Source: Trileptium ribeirensis (Eukaryota; Nematoda; Enoplea; Enoplida; Thoracostomopsidae). Taken from it: a stretch of 64,000 nt of DNA. The stretch's first letter is position 1. The number at the start of each line of letters is the position of its first letter. The stretch lies in contig JASANE010012378.1 of assembly GCA_030248225.1 (NCBI GenBank), positions 62,001 to 126,000 of the forward strand, in the 5' to 3' direction. This document shows, one piece after another, positions 35,025 through 45,064 of the stretch. Made by a program: the position numbers and the translations under genes. The notes beneath the pieces are model-generated. The model was not told the DNA's origin. It made no database searches and saw nothing but the letters and a program-made list of their open reading frames with translations.

Positions 35025-37147
35025 CTGAAAATACACAGAAGTCTAAGTGTTATCTTTCCACCAAAATAGCGCCAAAAAGTTAATGAATTGTAATACGAAA
35101 ACTTTTGGAAATTGAAAAGCAGGAATTTCCGTGAATATCGCGACTTGAAATTACCAATGTAGCAATGCCGTATGTAAAATGACGACACTAAGTAATATTT
35201 TACAACCCTTTGTCAGTCACGGCTCCCCGTATTATCCACTTGTTGCCTTATTCGACAGTATCAAGTGTTACCCAATACATTGCGTAACTACATATAGTAT
35301 AATGTTTGATAGTGCACATAATTATTGTTTGGAATTAGTCTCTCAAATTACACCAAACCACACAGTAATTCAAAACTACTATTATATATGATGATGACAT
35401 GTAGTGTACTGAGTTCTTAAGAGTTTACGCTATGGCGTGATTGTTTCTAAATATAAGCTTGCTATACATCATATACTGACCTGACATTATACGGATGAAA
35501 TTGTAGTCACAATGAGCGGTTATACCTATGACAAAAATAAAATCTTTGTCAAAAATTCGAGAACGTGTCGGAAAACATTCGCAATTGTTCACAAACTTTT
35601 TGATATCAATTTCCTTTTATTTTTGTCAGCTTTCTTTCCTTCCGGTATTGTTAAAGTTGTTCGTAAGTTAAAGTAAGGTAAGTTAAATTGTTCATAAGGA
35701 ATAGTAAAAAGCCACCAATATAGAAGTATCGCCTTACGAGTGGTAGGGTTACCTTTTTGACCTTTTCGAGAAAGTTGCGAGTTTTCTAAGGTAGACGTGG
35801 TTAGTCCCTCTGACAAAGGAAAAGTAGTCTGGATAAATATTTTAACGTTTTCTGAATGTGTGGCAAATACCTACTGAGTTGCTTTGAAATCATGGTTTTG
35901 TCTTTAAAACAAGCAGGGTACGAATCGAGCTGTGTGCGTTAGAGTTGCGCTCACTAACCGTGAGCTAGGGCGATGCTGTTGCTCGGATACTTAGTGATCC
36001 TCACAATGTCAGTGAGCAGCACTACGCATCCTACGTAACGAAGTAAGCTAATATGCACTCCGTTTCGTTGTACTAGGTTGCACCACAGCAACGATGTATA
36101 TGCGTTAAAGGGTTAAAACATTTCACTACTTTGTGTTAAAATATCTTACGTAACAAGAAATATTTTAAAATCTGGGGCGAGATGATTTGAAGAATATGTC
36201 GGAGTTTGAACAAAAAACATTATCTTATATCTTGAGAATTCTGGGATTACATAGATTTAAAAAACGGTACCCATTTACATTGCGTATATTTACTGAAAAT
36301 CTACAAATTCAAATAACCAACTTCAGATGACTCAAAATTCCACTTTGTATTCGCATAGTTATTTAGTCTTGATTGTTCGGACTTAACTTGAAACCTGGGA
36401 ATTTTTTTCAATCCCACTTCTGTGGTTTTCAGTTGGGTTTTAGCGATTCCTGGCATCATATCCATATCCCCAAGGTACCAAAATATATTCGAAATTTTTA
36501 CCTTATTTTGAACAAATTAACGTTAAAATCACTTGAAATGGTGTTCACTATAAATTAAATACTGTTTGCTAAAATAGCTTAGTGTAAGTTAAACAGCTAA
36601 TATTGATGCAAAAAGCTCATTATCAAAAAATAACGTTTGTTTATGCCTCAAATGGTGAATGCATCATAAAAATACACCTATGGCAATGCCTGTTATACAG
36701 TTTTTGAAGTTGAAATAAAAGTTTGAGATTTTAGGATATGGTTGTCTATATCAGAATATCCGGATTAGCCTATATCCCAAGATTTTATTTACCAGTTATG
36801 AAAAACCATATCTCTGCCAACCATTATTCCAAGCTGGGATTTAAAACAGTACCCATTACTTACATTTGGTTTAAATGCGATTTATGCAGCAAGACCAAAA
36901 TACGTAAACATTGCTCCAATTCAAGAATTTTAATGTATGATAAATTTTGTTACAAGAGATTTACAGAACACACTAAAAAGTTACGATTTGATAAAAAAGT
37001 TTATGCAAGAGATAAAAAATTCCCAAAAATCCTAGTAGTTGCCTATGGAGTTGTTCGGATGGAACGCCAGAACACTATTTGCGAAAACAGTGTTGCTTTC
37101 TGTAAAATATAAACAAAAACCAAGAATGCTACAATACATAAACTTAC
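35025..37147. other. Intron 1: nothing recognised
   Basis: AT-rich first intron. A plus-strand frame of 124 codons (36,738-37,112) is at the length expected by chance and shows no family I recognise. Confidence 0.4.
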
Positions 37148-37245
37148 AGGAACTCTTCATTTATGGAAGCGGTGTCGCTGTCCTGAGTTTCGCTCGGTGG
37201 CACCGGTGATGGAGATGAAAAATACCCGGAGCTGTTGTTACCCAT
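37148..37245 (-). CDS. RSKR: RSKR/S6KL-type kinase, exon 1 with start codon
   Basis: The ATG at 37,245 starts MGNNSSGYFSSPSPVPPSE, and the exon ends at EEF plus two bases (CT) before a very good donor (CCT|GTAAGTTT). Gly2 with Ser at position 6 is the pattern for N-myristoylation, so the kinase is probably membrane-anchored; fly S6KL is also thought to be N-terminally anchored, as I recall. The context CAAAATGG is favourable for initiation. The split codon joins exon 2 in phase. The next upstream ATGs are in other frames, so this is the best start. Confidence 0.75.
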
Positions 37246-37282
37246 TTTGCCATCTCTTGGTCGATTGCAGCGCGACCAACAT
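37246..37282 (-). promoter_or_regulatory. Two overlapping upstream start codons before the kinase ATG
   Basis: Reading toward the kinase start, an ATG at 37,282 opens a 14-codon frame that ends four bases past the kinase ATG (GGG TAA across ATGGGTAA). A second ATG at 37,253 opens a 29-codon frame overlapping the kinase start in the +1 register. If both are in the mRNA they would reduce initiation at the kinase ATG. The true 5' end of the transcript is unknown. Confidence 0.45.
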
Positions 37283-37818
37283 TTGTCGCGATGCTCCAAA
37301 AGGAAACATAATTATCGAAATGTGAAATACATTACCATGCGCAAGTTATATTACTAATGACAACCCATATTAAAAATGCCGCTACCAGGGCCTATTATCT
37401 TGTTACATTTAATGGCATGTATATATAGTTAGTGAAACTTTATTCGTGAGAGCAATAATAAAATGTTGACATAATACTAGAATAAAACATAAGTAAGGTA
37501 TCCAGGAGTTATTGAAATAAGCATAGATCAAATTTCTTTGTATCCATAAACGAGACTGAAAACTTAGTAGTCGAAGATAAAAAAGTTGCACCTAATTTTT
37601 TTCCATTTTCTATAAATAAACGAAAGAAAAACATTTTAGTAAACAATGAGGAAACCTTTTCCTTTCAAACAAAATACGCGATTGAAAATTCGGTGACAAA
37701 CGAATAAGATGTAATATAAATGACGTACAGTCTGGTCTTTAGTCGATTAATAACAATATAATGGTAAACTCAGATCAGCTACATACGTAAAAAGCCAAGC
37801 AACTTCCTTCATGCCTCG
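37283..37818. other. Sequence upstream of the kinase gene
   Basis: Probable promoter side of the kinase gene. I could not identify a TATA box or other core element with confidence. Confidence 0.3.
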
Positions 37819-39065
37819 CAACGCGCCGCTACAGTTTTTAGGATCGTATGTAGGTTATTATAGAGTTGTCCGACTAAAGCAAAAAACCAGGTGACAGCGT
37901 GGTATTCAAGATTGTTACAATGAACCAAAATCGTCATCAACTTAAAACAAAAAGATAAAGCATATGTGGAACACTATGAATTAGTGTTATTGACGTTTTG
38001 CTAAATAGCTAAACTCTGAGGTTCTAATAATCTAGTTTAGGTGAAACGTATGAACCTCATATTGTTGTTTCGAGAGTGGTTAAAAATTTAAGGTCATGCT
38101 TCCGAAATCAGCATGTCGGCAGCTATCTCACTAAATGCGACACCTATCGGAGACCTCAGACCCACCTACATTGATCCGTTCCGAATGCCCGAGATGTTCT
38201 GGTGGCAACGAACAAATGTGGTAGCAACAATGGAATTTTATAGCAACATCTTTGACATCAAATTATCAAAGATGCAGTAATGGTAACGCAGTGACAGATT
38301 AAAATTTTATTTCATGCCGTGTTCACCTATGTAGAAGGCTATGTCCGAATGAACTAAAAATTTCAACTTTTTTCCACCGACTCCTACTGGTTCCGGCCTT
38401 TCCTTGACGATGCAAGTGACCTCCAATTCGCGACTAGTTTTGGTGCCTCTACGGAGCCCAGGTTAAAGTAACAGTTGTTCTCTATCACGTAGTGTGTACC
38501 TTTATTAGCATTTCAAAATTTATGAAGCTTTCACAATCATCGTCATGTCAGCATTCGCTATACATAAACTACAGATTTTCTTCAGGTTTCGCTTTTAAAG
38601 GGCTACAAATATCCCCAGTCGTCATATTATAAAAATTAAAGGCTGTCGATAATTCAAAAGCGGCAATGCTACATCTGTGTGGTAATACACAATATGCACT
38701 AGGGAAGTGGTAAATTTTCTGAAACTTTCACAATCGTCATGTCGGGATTCGCCATACATAAACTGCGGATTTTCTTCCGGTTTCGCTTTTAAAGGGCTAC
38801 AAATATCCCCAGTCATTATTTTATAAAAATTAAAGGCTGTCGATAATTCAACAGCGGCAATGCTACGTCTGTATGGTAATACACAATATGGCAGGAGGGA
38901 AGTAGTAAACTTTTTAAAACTTTCACAATCGTTATGTCAGCTTTCGCCGTACATAAACTACTGATTTCCTTCCGGTTTCACTTTTAATGGGCTACATGTA
39001 TTCCAGTCATCATATTATAAAACTTAACGATTGTCGATAATTCAACAGCGGCGACGCTACTACTT
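37819..39065. repeat. Dispersed repeat, copy A, with 197-bp tandem units
   Basis: The block starting CAACGCGCCGCTACAG is shared in the same orientation with 45,065-45,945. Shared stretches include CTCAGACCCACCTACATTGA and CGGAGCCCAGGTTAAAGTAA. In copy A the final part is amplified into about three tandem units of 197 bp (starts near 38,522, 38,719 and 38,917), each containing AAACTTTCACAATC and GGCTGTCGATAATTCAA. Copy B has a single unit. It encodes nothing recognisable. The tandem 3' region recalls Helentron/DINE-like elements, but no terminal hallmark was verified. Confidence 0.75.
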
Positions 39066-39964
39066 TACTATTATTAAGTCTTGATATGATGCCGACTAGT
39101 CATAAATCAAGATGTTGTTGTAGCTCCGTTTCGTCACATTTCTTCGTTGGTGTCGAGTTCCAGAAATATGGCAGCTTGGATAGGCGTTGACCATAATGCT
39201 TCTGGGGTTAGGGTGGTTGGTCTGGCATGGCAATTGAACAGATGAGCCGTATCGTGTGGAGTGCTACTACAGTTAGGGCATTCATCACGCACATCTGGGC
39301 GGATTTTTGTAAGGTAGTTGTTAAGCAGCGTAGAGTGTCCAGCACGAAGCTGTGCAAGTTGGCATCTTGTTTTCCGGGGTAGTTGAAGCTCGCCTTTCGA
39401 CATTGGTGGTGGATAACCACCTAGCAGAACCGGGCATCTGTATGACGGTTCACTCCGATGAGCTTCGTCGTGTATTTCTTTCAGCGCTTTGCGGTACTCT
39501 GAATCAACTTCCAGGTTTAGGTTTCCCCATCTGCTCATATCTCTGAAAGTGGAAGACTTTGACCAGGTTTGGGCCTGGGTGGTTTCGGACCGTAGATCCA
39601 TCTTCTTGGAAACCCATAAGTCAAGATCATCATCTTCATCGCAATTATCTTCACTGTTTTGTGAACAGGTGGGCAGATCATTCCAAAATGATTTCGAAGA
39701 TTCCCGCATAAATCGAAGAAGATTTGTTTGTATTGTTGTCTTTCTTGTCTGCGTAATGCCACGTGGATGCTTGGCAACGCTGGGCAAATCGAGTGCAGTT
39801 GTTGTGCTCTTCAAAAAGTCGAACTCTATAACTGAAGATTCGTCGAACGAGATATTATTGTAGTACAGGAAGCTTTTTCCACGTTTAAACTGTGCTAATA
39901 GAATGTCGCTGAGAAGAGGACGAGGCATCCGGAGTTTTTTATGTCTGCTGTCATTAGTACACAT
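39066..39964 (-). pseudogene. Jockey-like LINE 3' end joined to an unknown acidic segment
   Basis: An uninterrupted minus-strand frame of 276 codons (39,964-39,134) ends with a LINE C-terminus. It reads LPRKTRCQLAQLRAGHST, then CPNCSSTPHDTAHLFNC as a cysteine/histidine knuckle, then ALWSTPIQAAIFLELD. This matches the tail of Jockey-type ORF2 proteins. The following 3' part ends in GACTTAATAATAGTAAAG, a Jockey-like tail, near 39,066. The first 150-170 residues (SKSFWNDLPTCSQ, then EDNCDEDDDLDLWVSKK) are not the RNase H expected there and match nothing I know. The frame has no stop, unlike the other LINE pieces here. It is either a less common domain arrangement or a fusion at a truncation point. 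Confidence 0.68.
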
Positions 39965-40902
39965 TCTACAGTCTGTATACTGAAATACAATGCATAACTA
40001 GTAAGAGTGCAATAAATTTTGCGGGCAAAACGCGCACTAATAACAAGAACAAAATGATAGCTTAGTTTTAGCAGCACACCACAGAGTTATGTGGTTAGAG
40101 TTACCTGTCAAAAGTAATAATGAAAATATTAACGCCAAAATATTGTCCTGTAAAATCGGCGACCTCCTAACCCCATCTAAAGCAAGAGCCCTGGTATTCA
40201 GATCATAATATAATTTCGTATACTTAATGTAATTACAAACACATCATGTATTGCACACACAAGCTTTACTGCAGTTATGAGCTTTAGTTGTTTAAAGTGT
40301 CACTTAATATTAGCAACTAGATAAGCTTCGTCAAGCATTATGCTGTTTACTTTTAGGTTTCTAGAATATTATAATGACACAATTTATCTTACTCAACAAG
40401 TGCTGCATGCCGTTTTTGGGCTAACTTGGCTTTAAAGACCATCTCGATATGCATACTGAGTGACAAAAATCGTAACTTTAGATTAATATCTTTTTGATTT
40501 TTGCATATCTGATTGCAACAAGGAGAACAAACATAGTAACTTTAAGTTAAAGGACACTTACATTCATTTCTAACGGAACAACTTGTCCAGAAGCAACGTG
40601 CCATACAGCTTACACAAAATCGGAAAATTGTTCTACATTCTTCATGCGTTTCATCTGCTGTTCCACGCCGTGGTGAATTGAATCTGCGGACATAAAAGTA
40701 TGACCGCTCTCCAAGTATTTGAAAGTTATCGTCTGTGCCGCAATCTCTTCGCTGTTAACATCCTTCATCATTGTCGAGAACAATGTCCAATTTTTATTTT
40801 GGCCACTGCAGTTGTCCAGCCAAAAAATAAATTTCTTCACGGTTTTGTAGTGCCGCCAAAACTTCCAGTAGGCATTGGCGATGTCAGATCCTAAACGGCC
40901 GG

Positions 40903-41258
40903 TAATGGCTTCATGCCATAACACTGCGACTGTTTTATGGCCAATTGGAGAACGCTGGGAACCCAATATAGCAAACGTTTCATTGTAAGCAATTAAGCGC
41001 GGTGTAAACAAACAACTTTCAATCCCAGGGAGCCTGGGCAACATTATAATTTTTTGCAAATCCGCAGATATTATTACTGTTAATGGCTTCATGCCATAAC
41101 ACTGCGACTGTTTTATGGCCAATTGGAGAACGCTGGGAACCCAATATAGCAAACGTTTCATTGTAAGCAATTAAGCGCGGTGTAAACAAACAACTTTCAA
41201 TCCCAGGGAGCCTGGGCAACATTATAATTTTTTGCAAATCCGCAGATATTATTACTGT
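40903..41258. repeat. 178-bp tandem duplication inside the transposase
   Basis: Bases 40,903-41,080 are repeated without visible change at 41,081-41,258. The unit spans the ADLQK...HEAI coding segment. Because 178 is not a multiple of three it shifts the frame. Apparent identity of the two units suggests a recent event or an assembly artefact. Confidence 0.9.
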
Positions 41259-42319
41259 TGATGCATCAATTTTCTCTTTTTCGACCTCATATGCATTTCT
41301 AGCTGCCTTAGGGCTTTGCAAATGTTCCACGTTAGATATGCAAATGTCACAAGCCAACATATCGTGGTCCCGAGGAACCGATTTTTTGTGCAAAGTATGA
41401 ACGGCGCATACTTCGCATTCCTCATTTCCAAGCACCAAGAAGCTAATATTCATTTCATTAATTTCCTTGCGGTATCTTTCGCATGAAATAGCGCTATTTT
41501 TGGACACAAAGTCTTTATGCATAGCCGTAATAGTTAGATCACTTGGCAAATAAAGTCGCTTGGGTGTATGCGCCCTCCTGTAGTGGCTAATACTTGGATT
41601 AAATGATAGAATATGTCGTCGAATAGGTTCCGTGTCAACTTTCTTTGCATCCTGCTTTTTGCCCAGGCCATCTCCTGACGGTGGAGTTTTATGCGGACGT
41701 GCAACAGCTATTGCGTCTGTTACGACACTAGCATTGCTGAGACCTAATGTCGACAGAAAGAACTGTCTGCATACCTTCCGTAGTTCACTGATGTCACATT
41801 TGAGACGCCATAGTAGCGTATTTTGTCTCCGGGACGACTGCGGTTCTTCCTGTGGCTGCGCCTGCTGTTCTTCTGCTCTTGCAGTTGTTCGACAAACTGT
41901 TGCTCTTCATCGTCTGGTTGCGCCTGTTGCTGTAAAAATTTCCTTCTTTGCAACCGTTCCCGAGCCTTTGGAACTGATTTTACCATTTCCATCAGAAACA
42001 TACGTCGTTGGTCAATATTGGATGCCCAGTAATTGTCGTAAATAGCTTTTCTGTTCTCGTATATGAAATGTTCGCCACAGTTCATTCTACAGCTGCATGT
42101 GTCGCCCATCGGATGTTTAGATTTTTTCATTTCTGTCGTCAATTTTCTTGGTCTTTTAGCGGGAGTATCCGCAGCAGCTATATTGTCAACACTCCGCGCC
42201 ACATTAATATTATCAATAGTGTGAATATTTGGTTGGTAGGTTTCGTTGTCGCCGTCAGATATGTGGGCCCATGATGGTCCAGAACAGATTCGCGATCGTA
42301 CGAACGTAACGGCGGCTGC

Positions 42320-42700
42320 TGATATTGAGGCAGCGTCCAAGTACTCGGCGGCGCAACCCAAGACGACATCGACTCCTGTTGCTGCTGCGGCCACCATGAA
42401 CTTGGCGGCGCAACCCAGGACGACATCGACTCCTGTTGCTGCTGCGGCCACCATGAACTTGGCGGCGCAACCCAAGACGACGTCGACTCTTGTTGCTGCT
42501 GCGGCCACCATGAACTAGGCGGAGCAGCCCAATACGGATTCGGTGCATGTTGCGGTGGTGGACGGCACGACACGGATGTCTCTTGTTGTGGTAGCGGCCA
42601 TGAATCCGGCGGCGCAGCCCAAGACGAGAAGGATGCTTCTTGCTGTGATGGCATCTGTGAACTTGACGGCGCAGCCCAAGACGACATGGATGGCAACTGC
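42320..42700 (-). repeat. 57-bp coding minisatellite (SWVAPPSSWWPQQQQES)
   Basis: The minus strand encodes several copies of a 19-residue unit based on SSWVAPPSSWWPQQQQESM. Three units (about 42,370-42,530) are nearly identical and the outer ones are degenerate. On the DNA level the unit is 57 bp and GC-rich. It forms a disordered spacer between the PWWP domain and the transposase in copy 1 and is absent from copy 2. Confidence 0.85.
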
Positions 42701-42979
42701 TGCTATCGAGGCGGCGCCCAAGAACATGGCGACGCAGCCCTGAACGGCATAGCTGCTTGTTGCGGCGCTTGTGACGTCCGTAATTCCGGCGTTGTGGTCC
42801 GACGTGACGTCGACAGTGGCACAGTAAAGGAAATCGATGACGTATTTGTTATTGGCGGTGGTGTCCATGACGGTAAAGGTGGCGCATGTGACGTTATGAT
42901 ACATAATGATGTGGTAGGCGGTGTGAATGACGGTATCGGTGGCGATACACTTGCTGGCAACTGTGATTCCAGTACTTGA

Positions 42980-43750
42980 CTAAAGTACAAAGAACTGAAT
43001 TAGTTTATTTTACAAAAGGAGGCTGGTTATGATTGGCCATGCTAAATTTTCGCTGAAGAATGTTATATATGCAAGCTTATGTAGGTAATTTGAGGCTGTT
43101 TGAGAGAAGCAGTTTTCTGAATCATAGATTTCGCTACAGGGGGGGGCATAAACCAGTTGGTAAATGTGCCCCACTATCGGTTCAGTTCTCCTCGAAGATC
43201 GAGGATCCTATCCCGAAGCCTCTGTCAATGGGAGAGGATAGCCCGCGCCAGCTGCAATCACTAGAGCTGGAGGTCGCGTGGAGTGAAACAGAAACATCAT
43301 CCCGAAGCTTGGTGCGACGCTTAGGGTTTACAAATAATGCTTGAATTTCGTTGACAGACAATTGCCGTACTAGACTGAACGTTTACAAGAAACGTTTGAA
43401 GAACGTACAACAACGTTTCGTTAACAAGAAATAAGAGCTTTTTCAATAGGAAACTGAGCAATATTAGTTATTAGGCATAATTCTCCGTTTATTGCTGTTG
43501 TTTAATGTTTATATAGTGTAATCGTGGCGGCTTCATACCTGCCACGACTTCAGAGGGCTACAAAAAAACTCGAAGTGTGCAAAAATACTTTTGGTGTGTA
43601 TTTGTACATGCACAAAAAACCTGGTTAGAACCAGGTCAGTAACGCTGCACCATTGCCGTTTTAACAAAGTTGCTTTACGAACGGCACTCGATGACTTAGC
43701 TTTTGTTCATGTCCTAACACTGCATAGTTGTCATAACAACACTGATTAAC
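42980..43750 (-). other. Intron between PWWP and transposase exons, copy 1
   Basis: The intron is bounded by AACAG|GTTAATC at 43,750 and TTTGTACTTTAG| at 42,980. It joins AG to T to make a Ser codon, the same phase as in copy 2. It contains a GC-rich patch near 43,140-43,330 whose frame (95 codons, plus strand) resembles nothing known, and a short palindrome near 43,620. Confidence 0.6.
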
Positions 43751-44168
43751 CTGTTAATTCCAAGTTTTTGCTCAACAGCATCAACCATCCCATGCCAACA
43801 ATCGTCGGCAATTTCATTAGCGTGCTTCGTAATAACAAATATTTGCGATAACGTCGCGAATGTATCCATAAATTGAAAATAAATCTCCGATCCAGAACAG
43901 TATTCGCATGCTGCCTCCATTGCTCAACTCAGTTGAATTGTGGATTTTAGACGCTTATTTTGAAAAAATCTATTGCCTTTTGTTCGTTAAATTGTCGAAC
44001 GCTACACTGATTGACGAACGAGTATTCCTTGTTCGATCCTGACCACCACACGTATGTTGATCCTTTCGGTTGTTTGACATGCGCAGGGGCAATTTTGTCG
44101 TTGGTAACAATAGAAGGCCAGTAACATCGACCCCACTTGACCCACACTAAATCATCGGCAGAATACAT
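43751..44168 (-). pseudogene. PWWP-domain exon (PWWP element, copy 1)
   Basis: The frame starts MYSADDLVWVKWGRCYWPSI, the classic beginning of a PWWP domain (a V-W-K-W-G...Y/F-W-P core), and continues through GSTYVWWSG, where the second aromatic strand is expected. After a frameshift near 43,970 and one TGA it continues MEAACEYCSGSEIYFQF, the alpha-helical end. The same order of blocks occurs in copy 2 (FVKWGSKFWPAIV, FVWWFNDTF, AFYEYCKC). The exon ends at AAC AG|GTTAATC, with the same last codon and phase as copy 2. PWWP domains bind methylated H3K36 chromatin and DNA, so this likely targets the transposase; that role is inferred. Confidence 0.82.
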
Positions 44169-44729
44169 TTTTAAATAATTTACTACCAGTATCGCGTATG
44201 TAATTTTTTCTAAAATATAAATGCCAATAATTAGTGTTACGCAGTCGTCATTATTATCATGTTAGCATATTGGATTAACTTATATCAATAAAGGTTCAGC
44301 CTTAAAAAGCCGTCCAAAAAGGTATGTCCATTGCGATTTTTCGTGCCTCTATAATGGGACAATTTCCAGTTTGTCTTTAAGGCGATCTTCACTTATCTAT
44401 AACGATTAGTGCTAACATGATAATAATGACGTTACAGTTTGGAAACATTAAATGAAAGCACTCGTTTGCATTGGGTTAGCATTACTTCTGATAAATAATA
44501 TAAAGTGCGCTTTTTGCCTTAATATGTACATGTATAATAATAAAACTAATACGATAATTTTTCCCGTATTATATCGCGTAAGTATATATATATGTATATA
44601 GTTGCTCCGTGACCGCGTGCGTTCGCTAGAAGACAGAATCAACCGATATAACGAATTAAACATCGTTGCGACCCGGTATCACAGCGTCGTCAAATATCGA
44701 TCTTTTTAAAAACCTGAAACATAAATTGT

Positions 44730-44919
44730 GGACATAGAGCTTTTGAACAGTGACATAAAGCTTGTTATCAAGAACGATTCATTTTGTTAAAAGGCGCTAT
44801 GTCCATGTTTAAAAACCGTATGTCCAGGCTACATCTTTTACAATGCTAAAAAGCTCTATGTCTAGTAGCAGTTCTGGACATAGAGCTTTTTCGTTGTACA
44901 GTATGGACATAGAAGTTTT
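44730..44919. repeat. Array of GGACATAGAGCTTTT motifs, mixed orientation
   Basis: Seven copies of a 15-16 bp motif are packed into 190 bp. Four are forward (44,730, 44,751, 44,876, 44,905) and three are reversed (ending near 44,804, 44,825 and 44,862). The sequence is GGACATAGAGCTTTT with small changes. A looser copy lies near 44,320. The array lies 560-750 bp upstream of the PWWP start codon. The layout suggests subterminal transposase-binding sites. Confidence 0.83.
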
Positions 44920-45064
44920 GCGCAAAATATAAAACTATCACAGCGCAATAATGGTTGGATATATAGCAAAATGGATAGCACCACTGAATTCTACGCGAAA
45001 TTTTGACCCAAGAAATGTTAAAATCTCAATTTCGCGAAAAATACGGCAATACGGCGTAGTACGG

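Larger units (their letters stand above)
40610..42979 (-). pseudogene. DNCSGQN-type DDE transposase (PWWP element, copy 1), decayed
   Basis: The exon opens after GTACTTTAG (acceptor at 42,980) with a proline-rich region and a Trp/Pro/Gln repeat. It continues with RPRKLTTEMKKSKHPMGD and a Cys motif (CSCRMNCGEHF), then RRHILSFNPSISHYRRAHTP and a CEVC...CDIC metal site. The catalytic-like part has ADLQKIIMLPRLP, FWLDNCSGQNKN and GHTFMSADSIHHGVE, supplying three candidate acidic residues. The protein is broken by an in-frame TAG at 42,703-42,705, frameshifts near 42,300 and 41,740, and a 178-bp duplication. A possible last exon lies at 40,389-40,455 (KAKLAQKRHAALVE). I recall this family being catalogued as DUF7869; its transposon superfamily is not certain to me. 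Confidence 0.78.
40389..44920 (-). mobile_element. PWWP-transposase element, copy 1
   Basis: This stretch carries, in order on the minus strand, an array of GGACATAGAGCTTTT motifs, a PWWP exon and a long exon with a proline/tryptophan-rich repeat followed by a DNCSGQN transposase. It parallels the copy at 47,702-52,900 in gene order, strand, intron position and phase, and in having iterated motifs outside the PWWP exon. The right limit is set by the outermost motif. The left limit is only the last plausible coding base, because no matching motif array or terminal repeat was found there. The 3' end may have been lost. The Jockey-like LINE lies just beyond. Confidence 0.7.

Noticed and set aside
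36738..37112. 124-codon plus-strand frame with several Cys residues beside kinase exon 1
   Set aside because: The length is what chance allows in DNA of this composition and size, no family was recognised, and it overlaps intron 1 of a well-supported gene.
43060..43344. 94-codon plus-strand frame in the GC-rich patch of the copy 1 intron
   Set aside because: No recognisable content and opposite to the element's gene; treated as intron.
44730..44919. CRISPR array
   Set aside because: The repeats are short, occur in both orientations with irregular spacing and lie in eukaryotic transposon DNA.
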